NCBI RefSeq assembly: GCF_902498195.1
Contig: NZ_CABVIY010000008.1
Span: forward strand, 248,001 to 312,000
DNA length: 64,000 nt
DNA from: Pseudomonas fluorescens
Lineage (GTDB): Bacteria; Pseudomonadota; Gammaproteobacteria; Pseudomonadales; Pseudomonadaceae
Direction: 5' to 3'
A program made the position numbers and the translations under genes. Of the stretch, positions 52,680-61,962 are shown piece after piece. Position 1 is the stretch's first letter. Each line of letters opens with the position of its first letter. Under the pieces are notes generated by a model. It was given only the letters and a program-made list of their open reading frames with translations. It ran no database searches and had not been told where the DNA came from.

Positions 52680-53186
52680 TCAGGCGTTCTGGCGATGAAG
52701 CTTTTCCAGTTTCTTCTTGATGCGGTCGCGTTTGAGCGTGGACAGGTAATCGACGAACAATTTGCCGTTGAGGTGGTCGCATTCGTGCTGGATGCACACC
52801 GCGAGCAAGTCTTCGGCGATCAATTCGTAAGGCTTGCCGTCGCGGTCCAGCGCCTTGACCTTGACCCGTTGCGGGCGATCGACGTTTTCGTAGAAGCCCG
52901 GCACCGAAAGGCAGCCTTCCTGGTACTGGCCCATGTCGTCGGTCAGGGGCTCAAGTTCAGGGTTGATGAACACGCGCGGTTCGGTGCGGTCTTCGGAAAG
53001 GTCCATCACGACGATGCGTTTGTGCACGTTGACCTGGGTCGCGGCGAGGCCGATGCCCGGCGCTTCATACATTGTTTCAAACATGTCGTCGACCAGCTGA
53101 CGCACTTCGTCGTCCACTACGTCCACCGGTTTGGCGATGGTACGCAGGCGCGAGTCAGGGAATTCGAGGATGTTCAAAATGGCCAT
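52680..53186 (-). CDS. def: peptide deformylase
   Basis: A 168-residue metalloenzyme with motif 1 GIGLAATQ (residues 44-51), motif 2 EGCLS (Cys92) and motif 3 HECDH (His134, Glu135, His138). It removes the N-formyl group from nascent proteins. ATG 53186 matches family length; longer frames are rejected. Confidence 0.98.
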   Translation of the reverse strand: MAILNILEFPDSRLRTIAKPVDVVDDEVRQLVDDMFETMYEAPGIGLAATQVNVHKRIVVMDLSEDRTEPRVFINPELEPLTDDMGQYQEGCLSVPGFYENVDRPQRVKVKALDRDGKPYELIAEDLLAVCIQHECDHLNGKLFVDYLSTLKRDRIKKKLEKLHRQNA

Positions 53187-53356
53187 AAGCTTGATGACTG
53201 CACGTGTGAAGTAAGGTCGGGTCGATGGCCTGGCGAGTCCGAAGATGCAGGCTACCGTTGTAAAACGTAGCTCCCTTCCTTGCATAAGCAAGCGGGAGCG
53301 AGCCACTGACGGCTCTGGCGTTTCACGCGAACGTACATAATAAAGGGATTCACCGC

Positions 53357-54382
53357 ATGAGGAAATCACTACTCGCCCTGCTCCTTCTGGTCTCTGCCGG
53401 TTTGGCGCATGGGCAAGTGCAACTTCGGGAAGGTTTTCCACAGCAATACACGGTGGTGTCGGGGGACACTCTTTGGGACATCTCCGGTAAATTCCTTCGT
53501 GAACCCTGGCAATGGCCGCAGCTGTGGCACGCCAATCCGCAAATCGAAAACCCCAACCTCATCTACCCCGGCGATACCCTTTCACTGGTCTACGTCAATG
53601 GTCAGCCACGCCTGACCCTCAATCGCGGCGCCTCCCGAGGCACCATCAAGCTCTCGCCACGGGTGCGCAGCAGTCCGGTGGCCGATGCGATCCCGAGCAT
53701 TCCGTTGAAATCGATCAACAGCTTTCTGCTGAGCAACCGTATCGTCGACAAGGTCGAGGATTTCGACCAGGCGCCCTATATCGTCGCCGGCGATGCCGAA
53801 CGCGTGCTCAGCGGCATCGGCGACCGGATTTTCGCCCGCGGCCACTTCGACCCCGCGCAACCGGTGTACGGCATCTTCCGCCAGGGCAAGGTCTACACCG
53901 ATCCGCAGACCCAGGAATTTCTCGGGATCAACGCCGACGACATTGGCGGCGGCGAGATCGTGGCCACCGAAGGCGACGTCGCCACGCTGGCGCTGCAACG
54001 CACCACCCAGGAAGTGCGCCTCGGCGATCGTTTGTTCAGCGGCGAAGAACGCTCGATCAATTCGACCTTCATGCCCAGCGCCCCCGGCACCGACATCAAC
54101 GGCCTGATTATCGATGTACCGCGCGGCGTGACGCAGATCGGCGCACTGGACGTGGTCACGCTGAACAAGGGCCAGCGTGATGGCCTGGCCGAAGGCAATG
54201 TGCTGGTGGTAATGAAGACCGGCGAAACCGTGCGCGACCGGATCACCGGCCAGCCGTTGAAAATTCCCGATGAGCGCGCCGGTCTGCTGATGGTTTTTCG
54301 CACCTACGACAAGCTCAGTTACGGGCTGGTGCTCAACGCATCGCGCTCGCTGGCGGTGATGGATAAGGTGCGAAATCCGTAA
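53357..54382 (+). CDS. LysM-domain secreted protein
   Basis: 341 residues. A signal peptide (RKSLLALLLLVSAGLAHGQ) precedes an N-terminal LysM domain (YTVVSGDTLWDISGKFLREPWQWPQLWHANPQIENPNLIYPGD, about residues 30-75) and a C-terminal domain of unknown function. It binds peptidoglycan, presumably in the periplasm. It is divergent from def and conserved at this place in Pseudomonas. Confidence 0.92.
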   Translation: MRKSLLALLLLVSAGLAHGQVQLREGFPQQYTVVSGDTLWDISGKFLREPWQWPQLWHANPQIENPNLIYPGDTLSLVYVNGQPRLTLNRGASRGTIKLSPRVRSSPVADAIPSIPLKSINSFLLSNRIVDKVEDFDQAPYIVAGDAERVLSGIGDRIFARGHFDPAQPVYGIFRQGKVYTDPQTQEFLGINADDIGGGEIVATEGDVATLALQRTTQEVRLGDRLFSGEERSINSTFMPSAPGTDINGLIIDVPRGVTQIGALDVVTLNKGQRDGLAEGNVLVVMKTGETVRDRITGQPLKIPDERAGLLMVFRTYDKLSYGLVLNASRSLAVMDKVRNP

Positions 54383-54463
54383 GCATGCTTCACAAGTTAC
54401 CAACAGAGTTATCCACAGCTTATTCCCGCCTGGACGGGTGCTTATAACGATCAAGGATGATCC

Positions 54464-55567
54464 ATGTCGCAGTCTTCTGTTTCACCGGTTTCCCCTGCGG
54501 AACTGGAAGCCCGTTTACGCCTGCATCGTTTGCCGGAGCTCGGCCCGGCGCGGTTCAAGAAGTTGCTGGAGGCCTTCGGCTCGGCGTCAAAAGCCATCAG
54601 TGCACCGGCCAGTGCGTGGCGTTCTTTAGGCTTGCCACTGGCGTGTTCGGAAGCTCGGCGCTCTGCTGAAATTCGCGACGGTGCGAGCCATGCATTGGCC
54701 TGGCTGGAGCATCCGGGCCAGCATTTATTGATGTGGGACCGGCCTGACTACCCCGCACTGCTGGCGGAAATCAGCGATGCCCCGCCGCTGTTATTCGTGG
54801 CAGGCGATCCCGGCATTCTGGAAAAACCGCAGTTGGCGATGGTGGGCAGTCGTCGCGCTTCAAGGCCGGGCATGGACACCGCCGCTGCGTTTTCCCGCCG
54901 CCTGGCCAGCGCCGGTTTTGTCATAACCAGCGGTCTGGCCCTTGGCATCGACGCTGCCGCGCATCAAGCGGCGCTGGACGTTGGCGGGCAAACGGTCGGA
55001 GTGCTCGGCACGGGCCTTGAAAAGTTTTATCCACAGCGCAATCGACGGCTGGCCGACGCGATGATCGCCTCGGGCAGCGCGGTGCTTTCCGAGTTCCCGC
55101 TGGACGCCGGCCCGACTGCCAGCAACTTCCCCAGGCGCAATCGCATCATCAGCGGATTGTCCCTGGGCGTGCTGGTGGTCGAAGCCAGCGTGGCCAGCGG
55201 TTCCTTGATCACCGCAAGGCTGGCGGCGGAGCAGGGTCGCGAGGTGTATGCGATACCGGGCTCAATCCATCACCCCGGCGCCAAAGGCTGTCACCAGTTA
55301 ATCCGCGACGGCGCCGTTCTGGTTGAAACCATCGAACACATCCTTGAGGCCTTGCGTGGCTGGCAACAGCCGTCTTTCGCGACGGGACCGGCAATCGCTG
55401 CGCCTCATCCTTTAGTGACGTTGCTCCATGCCGCGCCCCACACCAGTGAAACGCTGGCCGGCGCCAGTGGCTGGACCTTGCCCAAAGTGCTCGCAGCGCT
55501 GACAGAGCTGGAAATGGAGGGCCGCGCAGTCTGCGAAAACGGGCGCTGGTTTGCGCGGGTGAGCTAG
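54464..55567 (+). CDS. dprA: DNA-processing protein DprA
   Basis: 367 residues. A N-terminal helical region, a Rossmann-like core (AMVGSRRASRPGMDTAA; ITSGLALGIDAAAHQAAL; VLGTGLEKFYPQRN) and a C-terminal winged helix. It binds incoming single-stranded DNA and loads RecA in transformation. A DnaA box (54409) lies just upstream and another (55028) within the gene. Confidence 0.96.
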   Translation: MSQSSVSPVSPAELEARLRLHRLPELGPARFKKLLEAFGSASKAISAPASAWRSLGLPLACSEARRSAEIRDGASHALAWLEHPGQHLLMWDRPDYPALLAEISDAPPLLFVAGDPGILEKPQLAMVGSRRASRPGMDTAAAFSRRLASAGFVITSGLALGIDAAAHQAALDVGGQTVGVLGTGLEKFYPQRNRRLADAMIASGSAVLSEFPLDAGPTASNFPRRNRIISGLSLGVLVVEASVASGSLITARLAAEQGREVYAIPGSIHHPGAKGCHQLIRDGAVLVETIEHILEALRGWQQPSFATGPAIAAPHPLVTLLHAAPHTSETLAGASGWTLPKVLAALTELEMEGRAVCENGRWFARVS

Positions 55568-55621
55568 GTTTTATAAGGAAGATCGGTAAACTGCGCAGAG
55601 CCTAATTCTGGAGTGTTTTTC

Positions 55622-56179
55622 ATGGTCAACAGTTGGCGTGTGCAACAAGCCGCACGAGCCGTTCGCGCAGGGGCGGTGATTGCCTACCCAACCGAAGCCG
55701 TCTGGGGGCTGGGGTGCGATCCGTGGGACGAAGAGGCCGTGGAGCGGTTGCTGCTGATCAAGGGCCGGGCCGTGGATAAAGGCCTGATTCTGGTCGCCGA
55801 TAACATTCGTCAGTTCGACTTCCTGTTCGAAGACTTCCCGGAGCTGTGGATGGACCGCATGGCCAGTACCTGGCCCGGGCCGAACACCTGGCTGGTGCCG
55901 CATCAGAATATGTTGCCGCAGTGGATTACCGGCGTGCATGAAACCGTGGCCCTGCGGGTCAGCGATCATCCGCAGGTACGGGATTTGTGCGCGCTCGTCG
56001 GGCCCCTGGTCTCGACCTCCGCCAACCCCCAGGGCCGGCCGGCGGCGCGCACGCGCATTCGCGTCGAGCAGTATTTCCGTGGGCAGGTTGATCTGGTGCT
56101 GGGCGGGAATCTGGGCGGGCGCAAGAACCCGAGCGTGATTCGCGATCTGGCGACCGGGAACGTGATTCGTCCGGATTGA
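55622..56179 (+). CDS. tsaC: L-threonylcarbamoyladenylate synthase
   Basis: A 185-residue YrdC-fold enzyme (AVIAYPTEAVWGLGCDPWDEEAVERLLLIKGRAVDKGLILVA; TWLVPHQNM). It begins t6A37 tRNA modification. The start is ATG 55622. A REP doublet follows the stop. Confidence 0.95.
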   Translation: MVNSWRVQQAARAVRAGAVIAYPTEAVWGLGCDPWDEEAVERLLLIKGRAVDKGLILVADNIRQFDFLFEDFPELWMDRMASTWPGPNTWLVPHQNMLPQWITGVHETVALRVSDHPQVRDLCALVGPLVSTSANPQGRPAARTRIRVEQYFRGQVDLVLGGNLGGRKNPSVIRDLATGNVIRPD

Positions 56180-56195
56180 GACCGAGGTGATCCCA

Positions 56196-56268
56196 TTCGC
56201 GGGCAAGCCCGCTCCCACAGGTTAAGTGTCGCTCACAAAACACTGTGGGAGCGGGCTTGCTCGCGAAG
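56196..56268. repeat. REP doublet (REPIN-like) D
   Basis: Inverted REP units between the convergent tsaC and qor genes. Confidence 0.92.
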
Positions 56269-56292
56269 AGGCCCTGACAGTCAGCGAAAATC

Positions 56293-57270
56293 TCAGGGCA
56301 GCAGAACAACCGATCCCGTCGTACGCCGCGCCGACAACTCAGTCTGCGCCTTCGCTGCATCCGCCAATGGATAACGCTGGCTGATGTCCACCGTCAGCTT
56401 GCCGCTGATGATCATCTCGAACAGCTCGTCAGCCATACGCTGCAGATTTTCCGCGTTGTTGGCGTAAGTCCCCAGCGTTGGCCGGGTCACATACAGCGAA
56501 CCCTTGGCCGCCAGAATCCCCAGATTGACCCCATCCACCGCCCCCGACGCATTGCCGAAGCTCACCACCAACCCCCGTGGTGCAACGCTGTCGAGCGAGG
56601 TCAGCCAGGTGTCTTTACCGACGCCGTCGTACACCACCGAGACTTTTTTGCCGTCAGTCAATTCCAGTACGCGTTGCGCGACATTCTCATGGCTGTAGTC
56701 GATGGTCGCCCAGGCGCCATTGGCCTTGGCCAGCGCGGCTTTTTCCGCCGAGCTCACCGTACCGATCAGTTTCACGCCCAAGGCCTTGGCCCATTGGCAA
56801 GCCAGGGAGCCGACACCACCGGCAGCGGCGTGGAAAAGGATGGTTTCGCCACCCTTGAGCTCATAGGTTTGGCGCAGCAGGTACTGCACGGTCAGGCCCT
56901 TGAGCATGACCCCCGCCGCCTGTTCGAAGCTGATGGCGTCCGGCAGCATGACCAGATTGGCCTCGGGCAAGACGTGGACATCACTGTAGGCGCCCAGCGG
57001 ACCGCTGCCGTAAGCCACGCGATCACCGACCTTGAAGCGGGTGACTTCGCTGCCGACCGCCTCGACCACGCCCGCGCCTTCCGAACCCACGCCTGATGGC
57101 AGGGACGGCGGAGGGTAGAGTCCGCTGCGGTAATACGTGTCGATGAAGTTCAGGCCGATGGCCTTGTTGCTCACGCGGACCTGCTGCGGGCCGGGCTCGG
57201 CGGGTTGGTAGTCCACATACTCAAGCACTTCGGGGCCGCCATGGGCACGGAACTGGATACGCTTTGCCAT
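56293..57270 (-). CDS. qor: quinone oxidoreductase (zeta-crystallin-like MDR)
   Basis: A 325-residue NADPH-dependent oxidoreductase (GLNFIDTYYRSGLYPPPSLPSGVGSEGAGVVEAVG; AAAGGVGSLACQWAKALG Rossmann site). It lacks catalytic zinc ligands, as in the Qor group. It is divergent from hemF. Confidence 0.93.
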   Translation of the reverse strand: MAKRIQFRAHGGPEVLEYVDYQPAEPGPQQVRVSNKAIGLNFIDTYYRSGLYPPPSLPSGVGSEGAGVVEAVGSEVTRFKVGDRVAYGSGPLGAYSDVHVLPEANLVMLPDAISFEQAAGVMLKGLTVQYLLRQTYELKGGETILFHAAAGGVGSLACQWAKALGVKLIGTVSSAEKAALAKANGAWATIDYSHENVAQRVLELTDGKKVSVVYDGVGKDTWLTSLDSVAPRGLVVSFGNASGAVDGVNLGILAAKGSLYVTRPTLGTYANNAENLQRMADELFEMIISGKLTVDISQRYPLADAAKAQTELSARRTTGSVVLLP

Positions 57271-57441
57271 CTGCTCTCTCCTGAGGTCGTTGCCAACGTT
57301 GTCAATGCGAAGCGCCCTATCGGACTCCTAAGCTTGATCTTCGTCAACTGCGACGGAACAAGGTGCAGTGTTATCCTACGCAGCAATTTGCCGCCGGCTC
57401 TTTAGAACGCCGTGTAGCTTTGCCCGATCCAAGGTGATGCC

Positions 57442-58356
57442 ATGACTACCCGCACCGAGGCCGTAAAAGCCTACCTGCTCGACCTGCAAGACCGCATTTG
57501 TGCCGCCCTGGAAGCCGAGGACGGTGGCACGCATTTCGTCGAAGACGCCTGGACCCGGCCTGCGGGTGGCGGCGGACGGACGCGGGTGATCGAAAACGGT
57601 ACGGTCATCGAGAAGGGCGGCGTCAACTTTTCCCATGTCTTCGGCAGCGGCCTGCCACCGTCCGCCAGTGCCCATCGGCCGGAACTCGCCGGGCGTGGCT
57701 TCGAGGCCCTGGGCGTGTCGCTGGTGATCCATCCGCACAACCCGCACGTGCCGACGTCCCACGCCAACGTGCGGTTTTTCATCGCCGAAAAAGAAGGCGA
57801 AGAGCCGGTCTGGTGGTTCGGTGGCGGTTTCGACCTGACGCCTTACTACGGCAATGAAGAAGATTGTGTGCACTGGCACCGCGTAGCCCAGCAGGCCTGT
57901 GCGCCGTTCGGCCCGGACGTTTACTCGCGTTACAAAGCCTGGTGCGACAGTTATTTCCACATCAAGCATCGCCACGAACCGCGAGGCATCGGCGGGTTGT
58001 TTTTCGACGACCTGAACGAGTGGGACTTCGACACCAGTTTCGCCTTCATGCGCGCCATTGGTGATGCGTACATCGATGCCTACCTGCCGATTGTGCAGCG
58101 GCGCAAGAATGATGTGTTCACCGCCCGGCAGCGGGAGTTCCAGGAGTTTCGGCGCGGGCGTTACGTCGAATTCAACCTGGTGTATGACCGCGGTACTTTG
58201 TTCGGCCTGCAATCGGGTGGGCGAACCGAGTCGATTCTCATGTCCTTGCCACCCCAGGTGCGCTGGGGTTATGACTGGAAAGCCGAACCTGGCAGCGAAG
58301 AAGCGCGCCTGACCGAGTACTTCCTGCAAGACCGCGACTGGTTGGCCGAAGCCTGA
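57442..58356 (+). CDS. hemF: oxygen-dependent coproporphyrinogen-III oxidase
   Basis: A 304-residue enzyme (WTRPAGGGGRTRVIENGTVIEKGGVNFSHVFG; WWFGGGFDLTPYYG; EFNLVYDRGTLFGLQSGGR). It makes protoporphyrinogen IX in aerobic haem synthesis. It lies 13 bases before aroE. Confidence 0.98.
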   Translation: MTTRTEAVKAYLLDLQDRICAALEAEDGGTHFVEDAWTRPAGGGGRTRVIENGTVIEKGGVNFSHVFGSGLPPSASAHRPELAGRGFEALGVSLVIHPHNPHVPTSHANVRFFIAEKEGEEPVWWFGGGFDLTPYYGNEEDCVHWHRVAQQACAPFGPDVYSRYKAWCDSYFHIKHRHEPRGIGGLFFDDLNEWDFDTSFAFMRAIGDAYIDAYLPIVQRRKNDVFTARQREFQEFRRGRYVEFNLVYDRGTLFGLQSGGRTESILMSLPPQVRWGYDWKAEPGSEEARLTEYFLQDRDWLAEA

Positions 58357-58369
58357 ACGAGGAATGTTG

Positions 58370-59191
58370 ATGGACCGTTATGTCGTTTTCGGTAACCCGA
58401 TTGGCCACAGCAAGTCGCCATTGATTCATCGCCTGTTCGCCGAACAGACCGCGCAAAAACTCGACTACAGCACCTCGCTGGCGCCTCTCGACGATTTTTC
58501 CGACTGCGCCCGGGCATTTTTCCTCGAAGGTCGCGGAGCGAATGTGACGGTTCCGTTCAAGGAAGAAGCCTACCGACTGGCAAACAGGCTGACCGCGCGG
58601 GCGCAGCGAGCCGGTGCGGTGAATACCCTGAGCAAGCTGGACGATGGCAGTCTGCTGGGTGACAACACCGATGGCGCGGGCCTGGTGCGGGATTTGACGG
58701 TCAACGCCGGATTCAGCCTCAAGGGCAAACGCATTCTGCTGCTCGGTGCCGGCGGTGCGGTGCGCGGTGCACTCGAGCCATTGCTCGCCGAGCAACCGGC
58801 GTCGGTGATCATCGCCAACCGCACGGTGGACAAGGCCGAGTTGCTGGCGGAACTGTTCTGCGACCTGGGACCGGTATCGGCCAGCGGCTACGACTGGTTG
58901 CAGGAATCGGTGGACCTGATCATCAACGCCACGTCCGCGAGCCTGACCGGCGATGTGCCACCGATTGCCACCAGCCTGATCGAGCCGGGCAAGACGGTGT
59001 GCTACGACATGATGTACGGCAAGGAACCGACTTCCTTCTGCCGCTGGGCCAGCGAGCACGGTGCGGCGGTGTCGATGGATGGCCTGGGGATGCTCGCCGA
59101 ACAGGCGGCGGAGGCGTTCTTCCTGTGGCGCGGCGTGCGCCCGGACACGGCGCCGGTGCTGGCCGAACTGCGCCGGCAACTGGCCCAATAA
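58370..59191 (+). CDS. aroE: shikimate dehydrogenase
   Basis: A 273-residue NADP enzyme (FGNPIGHSKSPLIHRLFAEQT; NVTVPFKEEAYR with the catalytic Lys; LLGAGGAVRGALEPLL). The ATG at 58370 is preferred over 58364 because AGGA lies at a better distance. It follows hemF in an apparent operon. Confidence 0.97.
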   Translation: MDRYVVFGNPIGHSKSPLIHRLFAEQTAQKLDYSTSLAPLDDFSDCARAFFLEGRGANVTVPFKEEAYRLANRLTARAQRAGAVNTLSKLDDGSLLGDNTDGAGLVRDLTVNAGFSLKGKRILLLGAGGAVRGALEPLLAEQPASVIIANRTVDKAELLAELFCDLGPVSASGYDWLQESVDLIINATSASLTGDVPPIATSLIEPGKTVCYDMMYGKEPTSFCRWASEHGAAVSMDGLGMLAEQAAEAFFLWRGVRPDTAPVLAELRRQLAQ

Positions 59192-59197
59192 TCCCCA

Positions 59198-59300
59198 CTG
59201 TAGGAGCGAGCCTGCTCGCGAAAAAACCAAAAGCGCCGCTGGGCATCTGGTTTCACGCGTTATCATTAACGACCATCGCGAGCAGGCTCGCTCCTACAGG
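59198..59300. repeat. REP doublet (REPIN-like) E
   Basis: Inverted units ctgtaggagcgagcctgctc and gagcaggctcgctcctacag, a variant subtype (taggagcgagcctgc), between convergent aroE and the SulP gene. Confidence 0.92.
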
Positions 59301-59309
59301 TCCGGTGTT

Positions 59310-60878
59310 TCAATCTTCAAACCGGATCGGGCACTTCTGCGCCCCTTCAAGCTTCCTCAATTCTTCCACGACTTGCGGTCGTGCCCGGCGCAGGGTCAGG
59401 CTGCGATCCTGCCGCAGCAGGCGCCGCGCTTCCTGATGCAGCATTTCCACCCCTGAATAGTCGATAAAGTTGATCTGCTGTGCCTCGATCACCACGCGCA
59501 TGCCCTGCATCCGTTGCAGTCGCACTTGCAGATAATGGCTGGCGCCGAAAAAGATCGAACCGCCCACCCGCAGAATATCTTCATCGCCGTCGCGCACATG
59601 CTGGACACGCGGTTGCGAGGTGCGCTTGAGGTAGAAGAACAGCGACGCCAGCACCCCGGCATAGATCGCCGTCTGCAGTTCCAGCAGCAACGTGGCGACA
59701 CAGGTCAGGGCCATGACCACGAACTCGGCGCGGCTGACCCGCAGCAAGGCGCGTATGCCGCGATGGTCCACCAGCCCCCAGGCGATCAGCAAAATGCTGC
59801 CGGCCATGGCCGGGATCGGGATGTGCGCGATCAGGCGGGCGCCGAAGATCGCGAACAGCGCCACCCACAACGCCGAAAAAATGCCCGCCAGGGGTGAGCA
59901 GGCCCCCGCTTCGTAACTCAGGCCCGAGCGGGTGAAGGAGCCGGCTGACAGCGATCCGGAGAAAAACGCGCCGACCAGGTTGGATAAACCCTGGGCGCGG
60001 ACTTCCTGATTGGCGTCGAGCAACTGCTGCGAGCGTGCCGACAGCGAACGGGCAATCGACAGGCTGGTCACCAGCCCGAGCATGCCCACGGCCACCGCAC
60101 TCGGTAGCAGGCGCAGGATCAGGTCGAGGTCCAGGGGCAACGGGCTGAAGGGCGGCAACTGCCCGGTGAAAGCGCTGACCCGCTGCACATGACCGAACAT
60201 CGATGGCCAGAGCCAGACCGCCAGTGCGCCCAGCATCAGGGTGATCAGCAGCGTCGGCCAACGCGGCAGCCACAGTTTGAGAGTCATGCCCACCAGCACG
60301 GTCGCCAGCCCCAGCACCAGCGAGGGTTTATCGATTTCGTCGAGGTGTTTGAACAGGGCGATGAAGCTGTCCAGCGCGGTGGCCTGGCTGGGCAAGTCCA
60401 GCCCCAGCAGGTTGGGCAACTGGCCAACGGCGATCACCACCGCTGCGCCGAGGGTAAAGCCGAGCACCACCGAATGAGAGACGAAATTCACCAGTGCGCC
60501 AAAACGCAGCAAGCCCAGCAACCACTGGAACACCCCGGCCAGAAAGGTCAGCAGCAGGATCACGGTGACGTAGTCCTGTGTCGCCGGAACGGCCAGAGGG
60601 CTGACGCTGGCGTACAGAACAATGGAGATGGCCGCTGTAGGACCGCAGATCAAATGCCATGACGAACCCCACAGACAAGCGATCAGTACCGGGATGATGG
60701 CCGCGTACAAACCGTATTCCGGTGGGAGACCGGCGATCAGGGCGTAGGCAATGGATTGCGGCAACGCGAGAATTGCGCCACTGAGGCCGACAATCAGGTC
60801 ACGGCCAACGCTGGCGCGGGTTTGCCGGGGCAACCAGGTGAGGAACGGGAAAAGTGAATGGCGGCTGGGAAGGGCCAT
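59310..60878 (-). CDS. SulP-family anion transporter
   Basis: A 522-residue polytopic protein with about 10-14 helices. It has the SulP signature (GLSGAILALPQSIAYALIAGLPPEYGLYAAIIPVLIACLWGSS) and a C-terminal STAS domain (MRVVIEAQQINFIDYSGVEMLHQEARRLL). The substrate could be sulfate, bicarbonate or another anion. Its location beside choline-sulfate genes makes sulfate attractive (inference). The ATG at 60878 with AGAGG is used. Confidence 0.92.
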   Translation of the reverse strand: MALPSRHSLFPFLTWLPRQTRASVGRDLIVGLSGAILALPQSIAYALIAGLPPEYGLYAAIIPVLIACLWGSSWHLICGPTAAISIVLYASVSPLAVPATQDYVTVILLLTFLAGVFQWLLGLLRFGALVNFVSHSVVLGFTLGAAVVIAVGQLPNLLGLDLPSQATALDSFIALFKHLDEIDKPSLVLGLATVLVGMTLKLWLPRWPTLLITLMLGALAVWLWPSMFGHVQRVSAFTGQLPPFSPLPLDLDLILRLLPSAVAVGMLGLVTSLSIARSLSARSQQLLDANQEVRAQGLSNLVGAFFSGSLSAGSFTRSGLSYEAGACSPLAGIFSALWVALFAIFGARLIAHIPIPAMAGSILLIAWGLVDHRGIRALLRVSRAEFVVMALTCVATLLLELQTAIYAGVLASLFFYLKRTSQPRVQHVRDGDEDILRVGGSIFFGASHYLQVRLQRMQGMRVVIEAQQINFIDYSGVEMLHQEARRLLRQDRSLTLRRARPQVVEELRKLEGAQKCPIRFED

Positions 60879-60929
60879 GAAGCCTCTCGGTTGGGGGTTT
60901 TCCACAGAGTATCAGGACACTACCAATAT

Positions 60930-61020
60930 CTGTGGGAGCGGGCTTGCTCGCGAAAGCGGTGGGTCAGCCGACATTGTTGCCGACTGACAAACCGCTTTCG
61001 CGAGCAAGCCCGCTCCCACA
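60930..61020. repeat. REP doublet (REPIN-like) F
   Basis: Perfect 30-base inverted arms, including tgtgggagcgggcttgctcg and its mirror, between the choline ABC binding-protein stop and the SulP start. Confidence 0.95.
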
Positions 61021-61025
61021 TTGGT

Positions 61026-61946
61026 TTAGAGCTTGGCTTTGACCACCGGCAACGCATCCTTGCCATCCACGGTCTTCACGCCATCGAGCCATTTATCCAG
61101 CACCGCCGGGTTGGCCTTGATCCACGCCTTGGCCGCATCGGCGTTGCTGACTTTCTTGTTCACCACCTCGGCCATGATGCTGTTCTCCATCTCCTGAGTG
61201 AAATTCAGGTTGGTCAGCAGCTTGCCGACGTTCGGGCAGGCCTGTGCATAACCCTTGCGGGTCAGGGTGTGCACGCTGCCAGTGTCGCCGAAGTATTTTT
61301 CCCCGCCCTTGAGGTAATGCATTTTCAGCTGCACGTTCATTGGGTGCGGGGTCCAGCCGAGGAAGGTGACGAATTTCTGTTTCTTCACCGCGCGGGACAC
61401 TTCGGCCAGCATCGCCTGCTCACTGGACTCGACCAGCTTCCACTGGCCCATGTCGAAATCGTTTTTCTTAATGATGTCTTGCAGGGAGATGTTGGCCGGC
61501 GCACCCGAGCCGATGCCGTAGATCTTGTGCTCGAACTTGTCCGCGAATTTGTTCAGGTCGGAAAAGTTATGCACACCCGCATTCCACACGTAGTCCGGCA
61601 CCGCCAGCGTGAATTCGGTGCCGTCGAGGTTCTTCGCCAGCTGCGTGACATCGCCGGTGGCCACGAACTTGTCATAGAAGCCCTGTTGCGCCGGCATCCA
61701 GTTACCCAGGAACACGTCGACCTGGCCGTCCTTGAGCCCGCCAAAGGTGATCGGCACCGCGAGGGTGTCGACCTTGGCCTTGTAGCCCATGCCGTCCAGC
61801 AGAAACCCGGTGATGGCGTTGGTCGCGGCGATGTCGCTCCAGCCAGGATCGGCCATCTTCACCGTCTCGCAGCCTTGATCGGCATACGCCGATGCACTGC
61901 CCAGGGCCAGGAGCCCGACCGTCAGTACTGTGGATAACCTTTGCAT
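61026..61946 (-). CDS. choX: choline/glycine betaine ABC transporter substrate-binding protein
   Basis: A 306-residue periplasmic protein with a signal peptide (RLSTVLTVGLLALGSASAYA) and the ChoX/OpuAC type body (VKMADPGWSDIAATNAITGFLLDGMGYKAKV; FLGNWMPAQQGFYDKF; GWTPHPMNVQ). Trp residues shape the aromatic cage for quaternary ammonium. It is 16 bases downstream of betC, so it likely imports choline or choline-O-sulfate. The permease and ATPase are not in the window. Confidence 0.92.
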   Translation of the reverse strand: MQRLSTVLTVGLLALGSASAYADQGCETVKMADPGWSDIAATNAITGFLLDGMGYKAKVDTLAVPITFGGLKDGQVDVFLGNWMPAQQGFYDKFVATGDVTQLAKNLDGTEFTLAVPDYVWNAGVHNFSDLNKFADKFEHKIYGIGSGAPANISLQDIIKKNDFDMGQWKLVESSEQAMLAEVSRAVKKQKFVTFLGWTPHPMNVQLKMHYLKGGEKYFGDTGSVHTLTRKGYAQACPNVGKLLTNLNFTQEMENSIMAEVVNKKVSNADAAKAWIKANPAVLDKWLDGVKTVDGKDALPVVKAKL

Positions 61947-61962
61947 GGACTTCCCCTTAACA

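Noticed and set aside
60930..61020. CRISPR array
   Set aside because: Only one inverted pair and no spaced direct repeats or cas genes; it is a REP doublet.
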